Positions 34,703 to 44,555 are shown, counted from the stretch's first letter. The stretch: 52,086 bases of DNA from a bacterium (GCA_905221145.1 CAJNCA010000011.1:1-52086), one strand, 5' to 3'. Numbers and translations: made by a program. Notes: generated by a model not told the origin, from the sequence alone.

Positions 34703-35035
34703 ATGGAAATCGAAAAAACCAATCGTATGAATGCGCTCTTTGAATTTTATGCAGCGCTGTTGACAGATAAGCAAATGAATTATATCGAGCTCTACTACGC
34801 TGATGATTACAGTCTTGCTGAGATAGCCGAGGAGTTTGGTGTTAGTCGTCAGGCTGTCTATGACAATATCAAGCGAACAGAAAAGATTCTGGAAGATTAT
34901 GAGATGAAGTTGCACATGTACTCGGACTACATTGTCCGCAGTCAGATTTTTGACCAGATTTTGGAGCGCTATCCCAAGGATGACTTTCTGCAGGAGCAGA
35001 TAGAAATTTTAACAAGCATTGATAATAGAGAATAA
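34703..35035 (+). CDS. ylxM: YlxM, SRP-associated HTH protein
   Basis: A 110-residue sigma-70-region-4-like HTH protein: [46 protein letters not shown] (residues about 17-62), then a helical tail. YlxM is nearly always next to ffh and has been shown in streptococci to interact with the signal recognition particle and modulate Ffh GTPase activity. ffh starts 11 bp after its stop. The extended -10 lies so close that no SD site fits between start of message and ATG, so leaderless translation is possible. An alternative start is not obvious. Confidence 0.9.
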
Positions 35036-35046
35036 GAGGAAGAAAC

Positions 35047-36618
35047 ATGGCATTTGAAAGTTTAACAGAACGTTTACAGAACGTCTTTAAAAATCTACGT
35101 AAAAAAGGAAAAATCTCAGAGGCTGATGTCCAAGAGGCAACCAAAGAGATACGCTTGGCCTTGCTTGAAGCCGACGTTGCCTTGCCTGTTGTAAAGGACT
35201 TTATCAAAAAAGTTCGTGAGCGTGCAATTGGACACGAAGTCATTGATACCCTCAATCCTGCTCAACAGATTATTAAAATCGTTGATGAGGAACTGACAGC
35301 TGTTTTAGGTTCTGATACGGCTGAGATTATCAAGTCACCTAAGATTCCGACAATCATCATGATGGTTGGTTTACAGGGGGCTGGTAAAACAACCTTTGCA
35401 GGTAAATTGGCTAACAAACTTAAAAAAGAAGAAAATGCCCGTCCTTTGATGATTGCGGCGGATATTTATCGTCCAGCTGCCATTGATCAGCTTAAGACTT
35501 TGGGGCAACAGATTGATGTGCCTGTCTTCGCTCTTGGAACAGAAGTTCCAGCTGTTGAGATTGTACGTCAAGGTTTGGAACAAGCCCAAGCCAATCACAA
35601 CGACTATGTCTTGATTGATACGGCAGGTCGTTTGCAGATTGATGAGCTTTTGATGAATGAGCTTCGCGATGTGAAAGCCTTGACTCAGCCAAATGAAATC
35701 CTGCTTGTTGTTGATGCCATGATTGGTCAGGAAGCGGCCAATGTTGCGCGTGAGTTTAATGCTCAGTTAGAAGTAACTGGGGTTATCCTTACCAAGATTG
35801 ATGGGGACACTCGTGGTGGTGCGGCTCTATCTGTTCGTCACATTACTGGAAAACCAATCAAGTTCACTGGTACAGGTGAAAAGATTACGGACATTGAAAC
35901 CTTCCACCCAGACCGTATGTCTAGCCGTATCCTTGGTATGGGGGATATGCTCACTTTGATTGAGAAAGCTTCTCAAGAATACGATGAGCAAAAAGCCCTT
36001 GAAATGGCTGAGAAGATGCGTGAAAACACCTTTGATTTCAATGATTTCATCGATCAATTAGATCAGGTGCAAAACATGGGACCAATGGAAGACTTGCTCA
36101 AGATGATTCCAGGCATGGCCAACAATCCAGCCCTTCAAAACATGAAAGTGGATGAGCGTCAGATTGCGCGAAAACGTGCCATTGTGTCTTCTATGACGCC
36201 GGAAGAGCGTGAAAATCCCGATTTGTTAAATCCAAGCCGTCGCCGTCGTATTGCTGCAGGTTCTGGAAATACCTTTGTCGAAGTCAATAAATTCATCAAA
36301 GACTTTAACCAAGCTAAACAGCTCATGCAGGGTGTCATGTCTGGTGATATGAACAAGATGATGAAGCAGATGGGAATCAATCCAAACAACCTTCCTAAGA
36401 ATATGCCAAATATGGGAGGAATGGATATGTCTGCCCTTGAAGGCATGATGGGACAAGGTGGTATGCCTGACTTGTCAGCTCTTGGTGGAGCAGGAATGCC
36501 AGATATGAGCCAGATGTTTGGTGGCGGACTCAAAGGTAAAATCGGTGAATTTGCCATGAAACAATCCATGAAACGCATGGCGAATAAAATGAAGAAAGCG
36601 AAGAAGAAACGTAAGTAA
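35047..36618 (+). CDS. ffh: Signal recognition particle protein Ffh
   Basis: A 523-residue SRP54 GTPase. The N domain (about 1-95) precedes the G domain with G1 GLQGAGKTTFAGKLA (about 107-121), G3 LIDTAGRLQIDE and G4 LTKIDGDTRGGAALS. The methionine-rich M domain (about 325-523) binds 4.5S RNA and signal peptides. The C-terminal 80 residues are unusually rich in Met-Gly (MPNMGGMDMSALEGMMGQGGM) and end in a lysine-rich tail. It targets membrane and secreted proteins to SecYEG/YidC. GAGGAAG lies before the ATG. Confidence 0.96.
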   Translation: MAFESLTERLQNVFKNLRKKGKISEADVQEATKEIRLALLEADVALPVVKDFIKKVRERAIGHEVIDTLNPAQQIIKIVDEELTAVLGSDTAEIIKSPKIPTIIMMVGLQGAGKTTFAGKLANKLKKEENARPLMIAADIYRPAAIDQLKTLGQQIDVPVFALGTEVPAVEIVRQGLEQAQANHNDYVLIDTAGRLQIDELLMNELRDVKALTQPNEILLVVDAMIGQEAANVAREFNAQLEVTGVILTKIDGDTRGGAALSVRHITGKPIKFTGTGEKITDIETFHPDRMSSRILGMGDMLTLIEKASQEYDEQKALEMAEKMRENTFDFNDFIDQLDQVQNMGPMEDLLKMIPGMANNPALQNMKVDERQIARKRAIVSSMTPEERENPDLLNPSRRRRIAAGSGNTFVEVNKFIKDFNQAKQLMQGVMSGDMNKMMKQMGINPNNLPKNMPNMGGMDMSALEGMMGQGGMPDLSALGGAGMPDMSQMFGGGLKGKIGEFAMKQSMKRMANKMKKAKKKRK

Positions 36619-36621
36619 GAC

Positions 36622-36651
36622 AAAGGAAGGCCGCAGGGCTTTCCTTTTTTA
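36622..36651 (+). terminator. Terminator of ffh
   Basis: AAAGGAAGGCC pairs with GGCTTTCC, ending in TTTTTT. Confidence 0.85.
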
Positions 36652-36721
36652 TAAAGAATTTTTTATTTAACATTTAAAAAATCCACTCAATTGTCTGAGT
36701 GGATTGGATGTATTTAGACTC

Positions 36722-38005
36722 TTAGTCTTTATTTTCGTATGGCAAGATCAAGTTCAAGATGATTCCTGTCATGGCTGATAGGGCAGTACCTGAAAGGGTA
36801 ACTGGACCAAGTTTAAGGATAGCTCCTCCAAGTCCAAGGACTAACATAGCGCTTGCGATGATGAGATTACGCATTTGAGCGAAATCAACACGTTCTTTAA
36901 TCAAGACTTTCAAACCGTTGCTGGCGATAACTCCATAGAGAAGGATTGACATACCACCAAGTACAGCGTTTGGAATAGTTGAAATCAAGGCAGTGAATTT
37001 ACCAAGGAAGCTAAGAGCAATTGCGATGAAGGCAGCGTTACGGATAACTGAGACAGAAGCGATACGAGTCATACCGATAACCCCTGTATTTTCTCCGTAA
37101 GTTGTATTGGCTGGTCCACCAAGGAAGGCAGAAACAGAAGTTGCGATACCGTCACCAAGAAGTGTACGGTGAAGACCTGGTTCTTTCAAGAATTGACGGC
37201 CACAGATTTGACCCAAAACAGTATGGTCTCCGATATGTTCAGAAATTGTTACTATAGCGATTGGTAAGATAGCGATGGTTTCTGGACCGAAGTAAAGATT
37301 GTACTCTTTAAAGGCACCACCAGTACTAAATGGTAAGTAGAAACCAGGAATTTCAAACCAGTCAGCTTTAAGAACTGGTGTAAAGTCAACTAGACCAAGA
37401 GCTAGAGCGAAGAGGTAACCACCGATAATGGCAAAGAGGAACGGAATGATTCGTAGGAAGCCTTTTCCTTTTGTATTGATAAAGGCAGCAATCAAGAAAG
37501 TAACAACCGCTACAAGAGCATTTTTCCAATTTCCGTCCGCTACAAGCCCAGCGTTAGTAACAGCTGAACCTGCAAGTCCAAGACCGATAACGATAATCAT
37601 AGGTCCGATGATGATTGGTGGCAAGAGTTTATCAATCCATTTTGTACCTGCAAAACGAACACCAGCAGCAACAAGGACGTAGACCAAACCAGTCAAGATA
37701 ACCCCTGTTTGAGCAGCGGATACATCCCCACCCATTTCTTTCATAGCCAGTGACATAGCTGTGATAAAGGCAAATGAAGAACCTAGATAAACTGGAACTC
37801 TAAATCCAGTTGAAATCATGTAGATAAGTGTTCCAACACCTGAAGCAAAAAGGGCAACAGATACAGGCATTCCCAAAATCAATGGTACCAAGATGGTCGC
37901 ACCGAACATGGCGAAAACGTGTTGGAAACTAAGGAGAATTCCTTTTCCAGCTGAAGGACGTTGGTCAACGTCTAGTAACAAATCAACAGTTGATTCTTGT
38001 TTCAT
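36722..38005 (-). CDS. pyrP: Uracil permease (NCS2 family)
   Basis: A 427-residue NCS2/UraA-type proton symporter with about 14 helices. The two half-helix motifs are visible (FVYLGSSFAFITAMSL-like near residue 75 and the GGPANTTYGENTGVIGMTRIASV block near residue 285, with the family's substrate-binding Glu/Gly region). I place the start at MKQESTVDLLL, where GTGAGG precedes the ATG; the 12-codon extension lies in the attenuator. The leader with a PyrR-binding loop supports uracil rather than xanthine as substrate. Confidence 0.9.
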   Translation of the reverse strand: MKQESTVDLLLDVDQRPSAGKGILLSFQHVFAMFGATILVPLILGMPVSVALFASGVGTLIYMISTGFRVPVYLGSSFAFITAMSLAMKEMGGDVSAAQTGVILTGLVYVLVAAGVRFAGTKWIDKLLPPIIIGPMIIVIGLGLAGSAVTNAGLVADGNWKNALVAVVTFLIAAFINTKGKGFLRIIPFLFAIIGGYLFALALGLVDFTPVLKADWFEIPGFYLPFSTGGAFKEYNLYFGPETIAILPIAIVTISEHIGDHTVLGQICGRQFLKEPGLHRTLLGDGIATSVSAFLGGPANTTYGENTGVIGMTRIASVSVIRNAAFIAIALSFLGKFTALISTIPNAVLGGMSILLYGVIASNGLKVLIKERVDFAQMRNLIIASAMLVLGLGGAILKLGPVTLSGTALSAMTGIILNLILPYENKD

Positions 38006-38007
38006 AT

Positions 38008-38160
38008 AAACCTCACTTTTGGGCATCAAAAAAGAGCCCATTATTTTACAGCAATAGGCCCTCAGAGTAAGACTTCTTTAAAATTTAGATTTTAAAGAGT
38101 TTCAAATATTTCTGCGTCTTCGTCACCTCACGGGATGACATTAAAAACCTTTGCTTGTGA
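38008..38160 (-). promoter_or_regulatory. PyrR-responsive attenuator leader of pyrP
   Basis: On the minus strand a stem-loop TGTCATCCCGTGAGGTGACG (38121-38140) carries the PyrR-binding consensus (TCCCGTGAGG). Downstream a terminator (GAGGGCC...GGGCTC then TTTTTT, 38028-38063) ends just before the SD site. High UMP-bound PyrR should favour termination. Confidence 0.85.
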
Positions 38161-38161
38161 T

Positions 38162-38190
38162 AGTATAGCAAAAATTAAAAAGTTTGTAAA
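38162..38190 (-). promoter_or_regulatory. Promoter of pyrP
   Basis: Minus strand TTTACA, 17 bp, TATACT with TGC ahead of it (extended -10). Confidence 0.75.
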
Positions 38191-38208
38191 TCATTTTTAG
38201 TAAAAAAT

Positions 38209-38922
38209 TTAGAGCGGGCGTTTATTTGGCATGCCAGCCTTACGTGGATATTTATTTGGTGTTTCCTTTTTCTTTTCTACCACAGTGATGTAACGCGGAT
38301 CTCCATTTGGTAGGGCGTAGCTGAGATTGTCTTCGACCTTACTGAAGAGAAGGTTGAGGGCATTCTTAGCTTCTAACAACTCCTCAGGCGCATTACTGGC
38401 CTTGAGTGCCAATAGTTTGCCACCAACTTTAAGGTAAGGAATTGTCAATTCAGACAAGACCTGCATACGGGCAACCGCACGAGCTGTTACAAAGTCATAT
38501 TGAGCACGGAAGTTCTTGTCTTGGGCAAAGTCTTCTGCACGTCCATGGTAGAAATGAACACCGTCCAAATCCAGTTCTTGAGCCAACAGTTGGAGGAAGT
38601 TGATGCGCTTATTTAGCGAGTCAATAATAGTCACATCTAGCTGAGGATAGAGGATTTTCATCGGTAGACTAGGAAATCCTGCCCCAGCTCCGATATCAAG
38701 CAGTTTGATATTTTCATTGGGAATCAAGCCTCGCAGAATAGGTGCAATCGAATCGTAAAAATGTTTGAGATAAACTTCTTCCTTATCTGTAATAGCCGTC
38801 AAATTAATCTTTTCATTCCACTCGACCAAGAGTTCAAAATAACGTTCAAATTGTTCTTTTTGCTGGTCCGAAAGTGAAAGATTTTGCTCGGCAAGCAAGT
38901 TGTAAAATGTTTCTGGTTTCAT
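38209..38922 (-). CDS. rsmG: 16S rRNA m7G527 methyltransferase
   Basis: A 237-residue RsmG (GidB) that methylates N7 of G527 in 16S rRNA. SAM-binding motif I is [17 protein letters not shown] near residue 70. [22 protein letters not shown] follows, with [16 protein letters not shown] carrying the conserved RAVA. The C-terminus is basic ([21 protein letters not shown]). The ATG I use has AAGGAAAA upstream; eight extra codons before it are unlikely. It is read alone, divergent from lemA. Confidence 0.92.
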   Translation of the reverse strand: MKPETFYNLLAEQNLSLSDQQKEQFERYFELLVEWNEKINLTAITDKEEVYLKHFYDSIAPILRGLIPNENIKLLDIGAGAGFPSLPMKILYPQLDVTIIDSLNKRINFLQLLAQELDLDGVHFYHGRAEDFAQDKNFRAQYDFVTARAVARMQVLSELTIPYLKVGGKLLALKASNAPEELLEAKNALNLLFSKVEDNLSYALPNGDPRYITVVEKKKETPNKYPRKAGMPNKRPL

Positions 38923-38973
38923 AGTGTTTTCCTTCTTTAGTATCATCTTATTTTACCACAATCATTAAAAATT

Positions 38974-38982
38974 TGATATACT
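38974..38982 (+). promoter_or_regulatory. Extended -10 promoter of lemA-htpX
   Basis: TGATATACT, extended -10, 33 bp before lemA. AAAGG lies ahead of the ATG. Confidence 0.5.
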
Positions 38983-39015
38983 GGTACTAATCTAAAAGCA
39001 GAAAGGACTTATATC

Positions 39016-39576
39016 ATGACTTGGATTATTCTTGGAGTTTTGGCTCTTGTTGTTATTTTTGTGATTGTTAGCTATAACGGTTTGGTTAAAAATCGTATGC
39101 AAACCAAGGAGGCTTGGAGCCAGATTGATGTTCAGTTGAAACGTCGAAATGACCTCTTGCCAAACTTGATCGAAACTGTAAAAGGTTATGCTAAATATGA
39201 AGGTTCTACCCTTGAAAAGGTGGCAGAACTGCGTAACCAAGTGGCGGCAGCGACTTCACCAGCAGAAGCTATGAAAGCTAGTGATGCCCTTACTCGTCAG
39301 GTTTCAGGTATTTTTGCAGTAGCAGAAAGCTATCCAGATTTGAAAGCTAGTGCCAACTTTGTTAAATTGCAAGAAGAGTTGACCAATACAGAAAATAAAA
39401 TTTCTTACTCTCGTCAACTTTACAACAGTGTTGTTAGCAATTACAATGTAAAATTAGAAACTTTCCCAAGCAATATTATCGCTGGAATGTTTGGATTTAA
39501 AGCAGCAGATTTCCTTCAAACTCCAGAAGAGGAAAAGGTAGTACCTAAAGTTGATTTTAGCGGTTTAGGTGACTAA
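39016..39576 (+). CDS. lemA: LemA family protein
   Basis: A 186-residue LemA protein: one N-terminal membrane helix (residues about 3-20, [20 protein letters not shown]) with a very short outside tail, then the helical bundle with the hallmark [37 protein letters not shown] near residue 25. Later [19 protein letters not shown] is the second signature. LemA commonly sits before htpX, as here, with overlapping stop and ribosome site. The pair is thought to act in membrane protein quality control, though LemA's activity is not known. Confidence 0.92.
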   Translation: MTWIILGVLALVVIFVIVSYNGLVKNRMQTKEAWSQIDVQLKRRNDLLPNLIETVKGYAKYEGSTLEKVAELRNQVAAATSPAEAMKASDALTRQVSGIFAVAESYPDLKASANFVKLQEELTNTENKISYSRQLYNSVVSNYNVKLETFPSNIIAGMFGFKAADFLQTPEEEKVVPKVDFSGLGD

Positions 39577-39577
39577 G

Positions 39578-40477
39578 ATGTTGTTTGATCAAATTGCAAG
39601 CAATAAACGAAAAACCTGGATTTTGTTGCTGGTATTTTTCCTACTCTTAGCTCTAGTTGGCTATGCAGTTGGTTACCTCTTTATGCGGTCTGGGCTTGGT
39701 GGTTTGGTTATTTCACTGATTATCGGCTTTATCTATGCCATGTCTATGATTTTTCAATCAACAGAGATTGTCATGTCCATGAATGGGGCGCGTGAGGTTG
39801 ATGAGCAAACGGCACCAGACCTTTACCATGTAGTGGAAGATATGGCTATGGTGGCTCAGATTCCCATGCCACGAGTTTTCATCATTGATGATCCAGCCCT
39901 AAATGCCTTTGCGACAGGTTCTAACCCTAAAAATGCAGCAGTTGCTGCGACTTCAGGTCTTCTAGCAATCATGAATCGTGAAGAACTAGAAGCGGTTATG
40001 GGACATGAAGTCAGTCATATCCGTAATTATGATATTCGAATTTCGACTATTGCTGTTGCCCTTGCCAGTGCTATCACCATGCTTTCAAGTATGGCAGGTC
40101 GTATGATGTGGTGGGGTGGTGCAGGTCGCAGACGAAGTGACGATGACCGAGATGGAAATGGCTTAGAAATCATTATGCTTGTGGTTTCTCTACTAGCTAT
40201 TATACTGGCCCCTCTTGCTGCAACCTTGGTGCAACTAGCTATTTCTCGTCAGAGGGAATTCCTAGCTGATGCTTCCAGTGTCGAGTTGACGCGCAATCCT
40301 CAAGGGATGATTAATGCCCTACGTAAGTTGGACAATAGCGAGCCGATGCATCACCATGTCGATGATGCCAGCAGCGCACTTTATATCAATGATCCCAAGA
40401 AAGGTGGAGGGTTCCAAAAACTCTTTTATACTCACCCACCTATCTCAGAACGGATTGAACGTTTAAAACAGATGTAA
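39578..40477 (+). CDS. htpX: Zinc metalloprotease HtpX
   Basis: A 299-residue M48 membrane protease. Two helices lie near residues 15-55. The zinc motif is [12 protein letters not shown] (HExxH) near residue 140. Two further helices lie near 155-175 and 190-220, and the third zinc ligand region is [18 protein letters not shown]. It degrades misfolded membrane proteins on the cytoplasmic side. I use the ATG with AGGTGA 5 bp upstream rather than the GTG inside the lemA stop region. Confidence 0.92.
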   Translation: MLFDQIASNKRKTWILLLVFFLLLALVGYAVGYLFMRSGLGGLVISLIIGFIYAMSMIFQSTEIVMSMNGAREVDEQTAPDLYHVVEDMAMVAQIPMPRVFIIDDPALNAFATGSNPKNAAVAATSGLLAIMNREELEAVMGHEVSHIRNYDIRISTIAVALASAITMLSSMAGRMMWWGGAGRRRSDDDRDGNGLEIIMLVVSLLAIILAPLAATLVQLAISRQREFLADASSVELTRNPQGMINALRKLDNSEPMHHHVDDASSALYINDPKKGGGFQKLFYTHPPISERIERLKQM

Positions 40478-40481
40478 AAAG

Positions 40482-40507
40482 AATCCAGAGGTCGTCTCTG
40501 GATTTTT
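40482..40507. terminator. Bidirectional terminator between htpX and the ABC-F gene
   Basis: AATCCAGAG pairs with CTCTGGATT. TTTTT follows on the plus strand and TTTTTAC on the minus strand. Confidence 0.75.
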
Positions 40508-40521
40508 GCTAGGTTGCAAAT

Positions 40522-42048
40522 TTATAAATCTTCTAAATTAACTACCTCTAGACCGTGTTCTGTTAAACGATAGATGGTCGTACAGACCTCTTTTAAGAAA
40601 CGTCTGTCATGCGAAACAGTGACGAGACCGCCTGGATAAGTGGCAAAGAGTTTTCTGATTTCTGGTTGAGAAGTGGGAGAAAAGTTTCGTGTGGGTTCAT
40701 CCAGAAGGAGAAAGTTAGGTTTGCGCAGGACTAAATACAAAAGCAGGAGTTTTCCTTGTTGTCCGCCGGATAAGGAGCGAATTTGGTGGTGCATCTCTGG
40801 ATAACTGAAATTGAGACTGGCTAGGTGAGATTGGATTTTCTGTAGTTCCTCTTTTTCTCCAGTTTTGCTGAGGTAGGCTATTGGGGATAAATCCAATTGC
40901 AGTTTCTTGTGATAATCTTGTGGCATAACACCAAGAGAAATCTCTCTTTTGGCATTTAGTAGTTGTTGCAATTTGTCTAACAGAGTCGATTTTCCAACAC
41001 CATTTGAGCCGATGATACCGATTTTTTCTTGGCCACGGACAGTTAGTTGTAATCCCTGAGACAAAATTCGCTCGCCAATGGACAAATTTTCTTTTTCCAG
41101 CTGGATTAAGATTTTAGAAGTCGGTAATGGTTGGATGTCTGAAAAGAAAAGTTGGATTTGTTCCTCTTCAAGTGGCTTTTGGGCCATGGACTGAGCTTCC
41201 TTTTCGTAGCGTTTTTCTTGTGAGAGGACAGTTTTCATCTTTTTAGCCAATAGGCGACCGGCAGTACTGTCTTTGGTAGCCCGAAGAGCGGTTTCTACAT
41301 TTTGCTTGACTCGGCGATGCTTTTCCATGGTTTTGTCATAGGCTCTCTGGTCGTTAGCAGCTTGCTGGCTTTGTCTGGCAAGATTAGCCTTTCTCTGCTC
41401 ACTATAGCGATCATAGTCTAAATGCTCTACTAGCGTTTCCGCTTCTTTACGGTGCTTGACCAGTCGCAAGTGGACAATAGTGTCTGCCGTTTCAGAAAGA
41501 AAGTCTTCATCATGGGAAATGAAAATAACAGTTTGCCTAATTTTTTGAATCTGACTTTTTAGCCAATCAACCGTCTCAAGGTCCAAGTCATTTGAAGGTT
41601 CATCTAAAAATAGAATTTCAAAGGGTTTAGCTAACTCATGGATGAGCTGAATTTTCAAAGCTTCACCCCCTGATAGACTGCCAATCTCTTGGTCGCTAGC
41701 GAAACGATTGTTATCAAAATGCAATTCCTCAGCCAAACGATAGAGGATACTGTAATCTAAATCAGTAGGATCTAAGAAGAAGTAGTCGTGTAGAGTTTTC
41801 TTTTTCAGCTCCTCAGGGAGTTTTTGAGGAATGTAGGCAAGAGACTGATGGTCAGACTGGATATCTCCCTTTATAGTGAAATCAGGTAAATCTTCCTCCA
41901 TTAAAGTTTTAAGCAAGGTTGATTTGCCATTTCCTTCTTCACCAATAATAGCTACCTTTTCCCCGTCTTGGATAATCATGTTTAAGTCTGATACAAGGTC
42001 CCGTAAATCTTTGTTTTGAGTGATGGTTAGATGATTGATGTTTATCAT
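40522..42048 (-). CDS. ABC-F family ATPase, probable ribosome-protection (antibiotic resistance) type
   Basis: A 508-residue protein with two ABC domains and no membrane helices. The first has Walker A GEEGNGKSTLL, signature LSGGEALKIQL and LFLDEPSNDLD. A charged interdomain linker rich in K, R and Q follows (about 195-290). The second has GSNGVGKSTLL, LSGGQQGKLLL and LLLDEPTRNFSPTSQPEIRKLF. The DEPTRNFSP form recurs in Lsa/Msr-type resistance proteins. ABC-F proteins act at the ribosomal E site, and the resistance class displaces antibiotics. The long attenuator leader before it supports drug-induced expression. I use the ATG with AAAGGGC upstream. Confidence 0.85.
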   Translation of the reverse strand: MININHLTITQNKDLRDLVSDLNMIIQDGEKVAIIGEEGNGKSTLLKTLMEEDLPDFTIKGDIQSDHQSLAYIPQKLPEELKKKTLHDYFFLDPTDLDYSILYRLAEELHFDNNRFASDQEIGSLSGGEALKIQLIHELAKPFEILFLDEPSNDLDLETVDWLKSQIQKIRQTVIFISHDEDFLSETADTIVHLRLVKHRKEAETLVEHLDYDRYSEQRKANLARQSQQAANDQRAYDKTMEKHRRVKQNVETALRATKDSTAGRLLAKKMKTVLSQEKRYEKEAQSMAQKPLEEEQIQLFFSDIQPLPTSKILIQLEKENLSIGERILSQGLQLTVRGQEKIGIIGSNGVGKSTLLDKLQQLLNAKREISLGVMPQDYHKKLQLDLSPIAYLSKTGEKEELQKIQSHLASLNFSYPEMHHQIRSLSGGQQGKLLLLYLVLRKPNFLLLDEPTRNFSPTSQPEIRKLFATYPGGLVTVSHDRRFLKEVCTTIYRLTEHGLEVVNLEDL

Positions 42049-42361
42049 ATTATTGCCCTTTCTAGAATATCGATAGTGCATAACAAAAAGCTCCACTTTA
42101 CCTAGTAGAGCCCAAAGTCACTATCGAAAACTCTATTATCCCCGTTGAAAAGCTCGTCAAACTAGCTTAGGATTGCCTAATCCAACTCAAGAGGAGCAGA
42201 TGGTTAGCTTTCTAGTTTTTTGATTTTTAATGAGGATAAGATACTAGAAAATCTAGTATGAAAAGAGCACACGAAAAGAGACAAAAACAAGATCTACTAA
42301 ATAAAGTTCTTTATTTGATAGACTTAGTTGTTCATGTCTCCCTTACCTCCGAGTATTAGTA
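42049..42361 (-). ncRNA. Long attenuator leader of the ABC-F gene
   Basis: About 310 nt from promoter to start codon. After a three-codon uORF comes AAATAAAG/CTTTATTT, then ATACTAGA/TCTAGTAT. The leader ends in a terminator, GCTCTACT paired with AGTGGAGC and then TTTTTG (42085-42111), enclosed by TCGATAGTG/CACTATCGA (42070-42127). This is the design of ribosome-mediated antibiotic-sensing attenuators known before ABC-F genes such as Listeria lmo0919 and Bacillus vmlR. Confidence 0.7.
42324..42335 (-). CDS. Three-codon upstream ORF (leader peptide MNN)
   Basis: ATG AAC AAC TAA on the minus strand, with an excellent ribosome site (GGAGGTAAGG) before the ATG and a good promoter behind it. Such a strong SD in front of a three-codon frame is unlikely by chance. 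It matches the idea of a stalling uORF that senses ribosome-binding antibiotics. Confidence 0.6.
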   Translation of the reverse strand: MNN

Positions 42362-42366
42362 CCCTT

Positions 42367-42395
42367 ATCCTATACCTTTAAGGAAATTTTGTCAA
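42367..42395 (-). promoter_or_regulatory. Promoter of the ABC-F leader
   Basis: Minus strand TTGACA, 17 bp, TAGGAT. A second possible promoter lies about 120 bp upstream (TGCTATACT, extended -10). The 140 bp between them hold a possible 36-codon frame with GGAGG inside it. I do not assign that frame. Confidence 0.7.
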
Positions 42396-42595
42396 CAGAA
42401 AACTGGAAATTCTAAGCTCTAAAATCCGAGTGGTAAGCATTAGTAATGAGTTCCTTATTTTCCCTAGGGGTATCCTCCTTTTTATCATGTATTCTTGCCT
42501 ATAGTATAGCACTAAAAACAAAAACGATATAGTAAATACGTTAAAAATTAGAATTTTAATTACAAAGTTTGGTGGGCTGATTTGTAGCCTTTTCA

Positions 42596-42604
42596 TGGTA
42601 TAAT
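42596..42604 (+). promoter_or_regulatory. Extended -10 promoter of the DUF177-nth unit
   Basis: TGGTATAAT, extended -10, 29 bp before the DUF177 ATG. GGAGG lies between. Confidence 0.6.
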
Positions 42605-42632
42605 CAAGAGAGTAAATCTTTATGGAGGAAGT

Positions 42633-43175
42633 ATGAAATTAAATATTCAAGAGATTCGCAAGCAGTCTGAAGGCTTGCATTTTGAACAAACTTTAGACCT
42701 AGCTGCAGACTTGCGTGCACGCAATCAAGAAATTTTAGATGTGAAAGATATCCTTGCAGTTGGGAAAGTACAGTATGAAGACCGTATGTATTTCTTAGAT
42801 TATCAGTTGTCTTACACCATTGTTCTTGCTTCAAGTCGTAGTATGGAGCCAGTTGAGTTAGCTGAATCTTATCCAGTCACAGAAGTTTTCATGGAAGGCG
42901 CAACCAACCAGCTAGATCAAGAAGTTCTAGATGACGACTTGGTCTTGCCTATTGAAAATGGAGAGCTAGATCTTGCTGAGAGCGTATCAGACAATATCCT
43001 GCTCAATATCCCTATTAAGGTCTTGACAGCTGAAGAAGAAGCTGGTCAAGGATTTGTGTCAGGAAATGACTGGCAAATCATGACTGAGGAAGAATACCAA
43101 GCTCAACAAGCAGTCAAGAAAGAAGAAAATAGTCCTTTTGCAGGTTTACAAGGATTGTTTGATGGAGACGAGTAG
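42633..43175 (+). CDS. DUF177 (YceD-family) protein
   Basis: A 180-residue acidic protein of the DUF177/YceD family: MKLNIQEIRKQSEGLHFEQTLDLAADLRARNQEIL, then CLRP-like strands with FLDYQLSYTIVLASSRSMEPVELAESYPVTEVF (the usual cysteines are absent), and the end SPFAGLQGLFDGDE. YceD is usually next to rpmF and has been linked to 23S rRNA or ribosome assembly. Here its partner is nth, which starts directly after its stop. Confidence 0.85.
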   Translation: MKLNIQEIRKQSEGLHFEQTLDLAADLRARNQEILDVKDILAVGKVQYEDRMYFLDYQLSYTIVLASSRSMEPVELAESYPVTEVFMEGATNQLDQEVLDDDLVLPIENGELDLAESVSDNILLNIPIKVLTAEEEAGQGFVSGNDWQIMTEEEYQAQQAVKKEENSPFAGLQGLFDGDE

Positions 43176-43805
43176 ATGGTTTTATCCAAGAAACGTGCCC
43201 GTCATGTCATAGAGGAAATTATTGCCCTCTTTCCAGATGCTAAGCCTAGTCTTGATTTTACAAATCATTTTGAACTATTGGTTGCGGTCATGTTGTCAGC
43301 CCAGACGACAGATGCAGCGGTAAATAAGGCCACACCAGGTCTCTTTGCTGCCTTTCCAACGCCACAAGCCATGTCTGTGGCAACTGAGAGTGAAATTGCT
43401 TCACACATTTCTCGTTTGGGATTGTATCGGAATAAGGCTAAATTCCTAAAAAAATGTGCCCAACAGTTACTAGACGATTTTGACGGTCAAGTTCCTCAGA
43501 CACGTGAAGAGTTAGAAAGTCTAGCAGGTGTTGGTCGCAAGACAGCCAATGTTGTTATGAGTGTGGGCTTTGGAATTCCAGCCTTTGCAGTCGATACTCA
43601 TGTGGAGCGTATTTGTAAGCACCACGATATCGTCAAAAAATCAGCGACGCCACTTGAGGTGGAAAAGCGGGTTATGGATATCTTGCCACCTGAGCAGTGG
43701 TTAGCAGCCCATCAGGCCATGATTTATTTTGGAAGAGCTATTTGTCATCCTAAAAATCCAGAGTGTGACCAGTACCCACAATTATATGATTTTAGCAATT
43801 TGTAA
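43176..43805 (+). CDS. nth: Endonuclease III, lacking the full iron-sulfur cysteine set
   Basis: A 209-residue HhH-GPD DNA glycosylase/AP lyase for oxidised pyrimidines. The helix-hairpin-helix is LESLAGVGRKTANVVMSVGFG, with the catalytic lysine in it (K of GRKTAN), and the catalytic aspartate is in AVDTHVERICKHHDI. The C-terminal cluster loop is incomplete: AICHPKNPECDQYPQLYDFSNL has two of the four cysteines of C-x6-C-x2-C-x5-C, so the 4Fe-4S cluster is probably missing. ATG follows the DUF177 stop immediately (TAGATG). Confidence 0.9.
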   Translation: MVLSKKRARHVIEEIIALFPDAKPSLDFTNHFELLVAVMLSAQTTDAAVNKATPGLFAAFPTPQAMSVATESEIASHISRLGLYRNKAKFLKKCAQQLLDDFDGQVPQTREELESLAGVGRKTANVVMSVGFGIPAFAVDTHVERICKHHDIVKKSATPLEVEKRVMDILPPEQWLAAHQAMIYFGRAICHPKNPECDQYPQLYDFSNL

Positions 43806-43828
43806 GATGGAACATCGAAAGTTTTTGC

Positions 43829-43857
43829 TTGATTTTAGGCTTGCTTTGTGCTATAGT
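43829..43857 (+). promoter_or_regulatory. Promoter of the pyr operon
   Basis: TTGATT, 17 bp, TATAGT with TGC before it (extended -10). It lies 24 bp after nth. Confidence 0.75.
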
Positions 43858-43863
43858 AATTGA

Positions 43864-44537
<674 letters not shown>

Positions 44538-44555
44538 AAAGCTAAAGGAGTAGCC

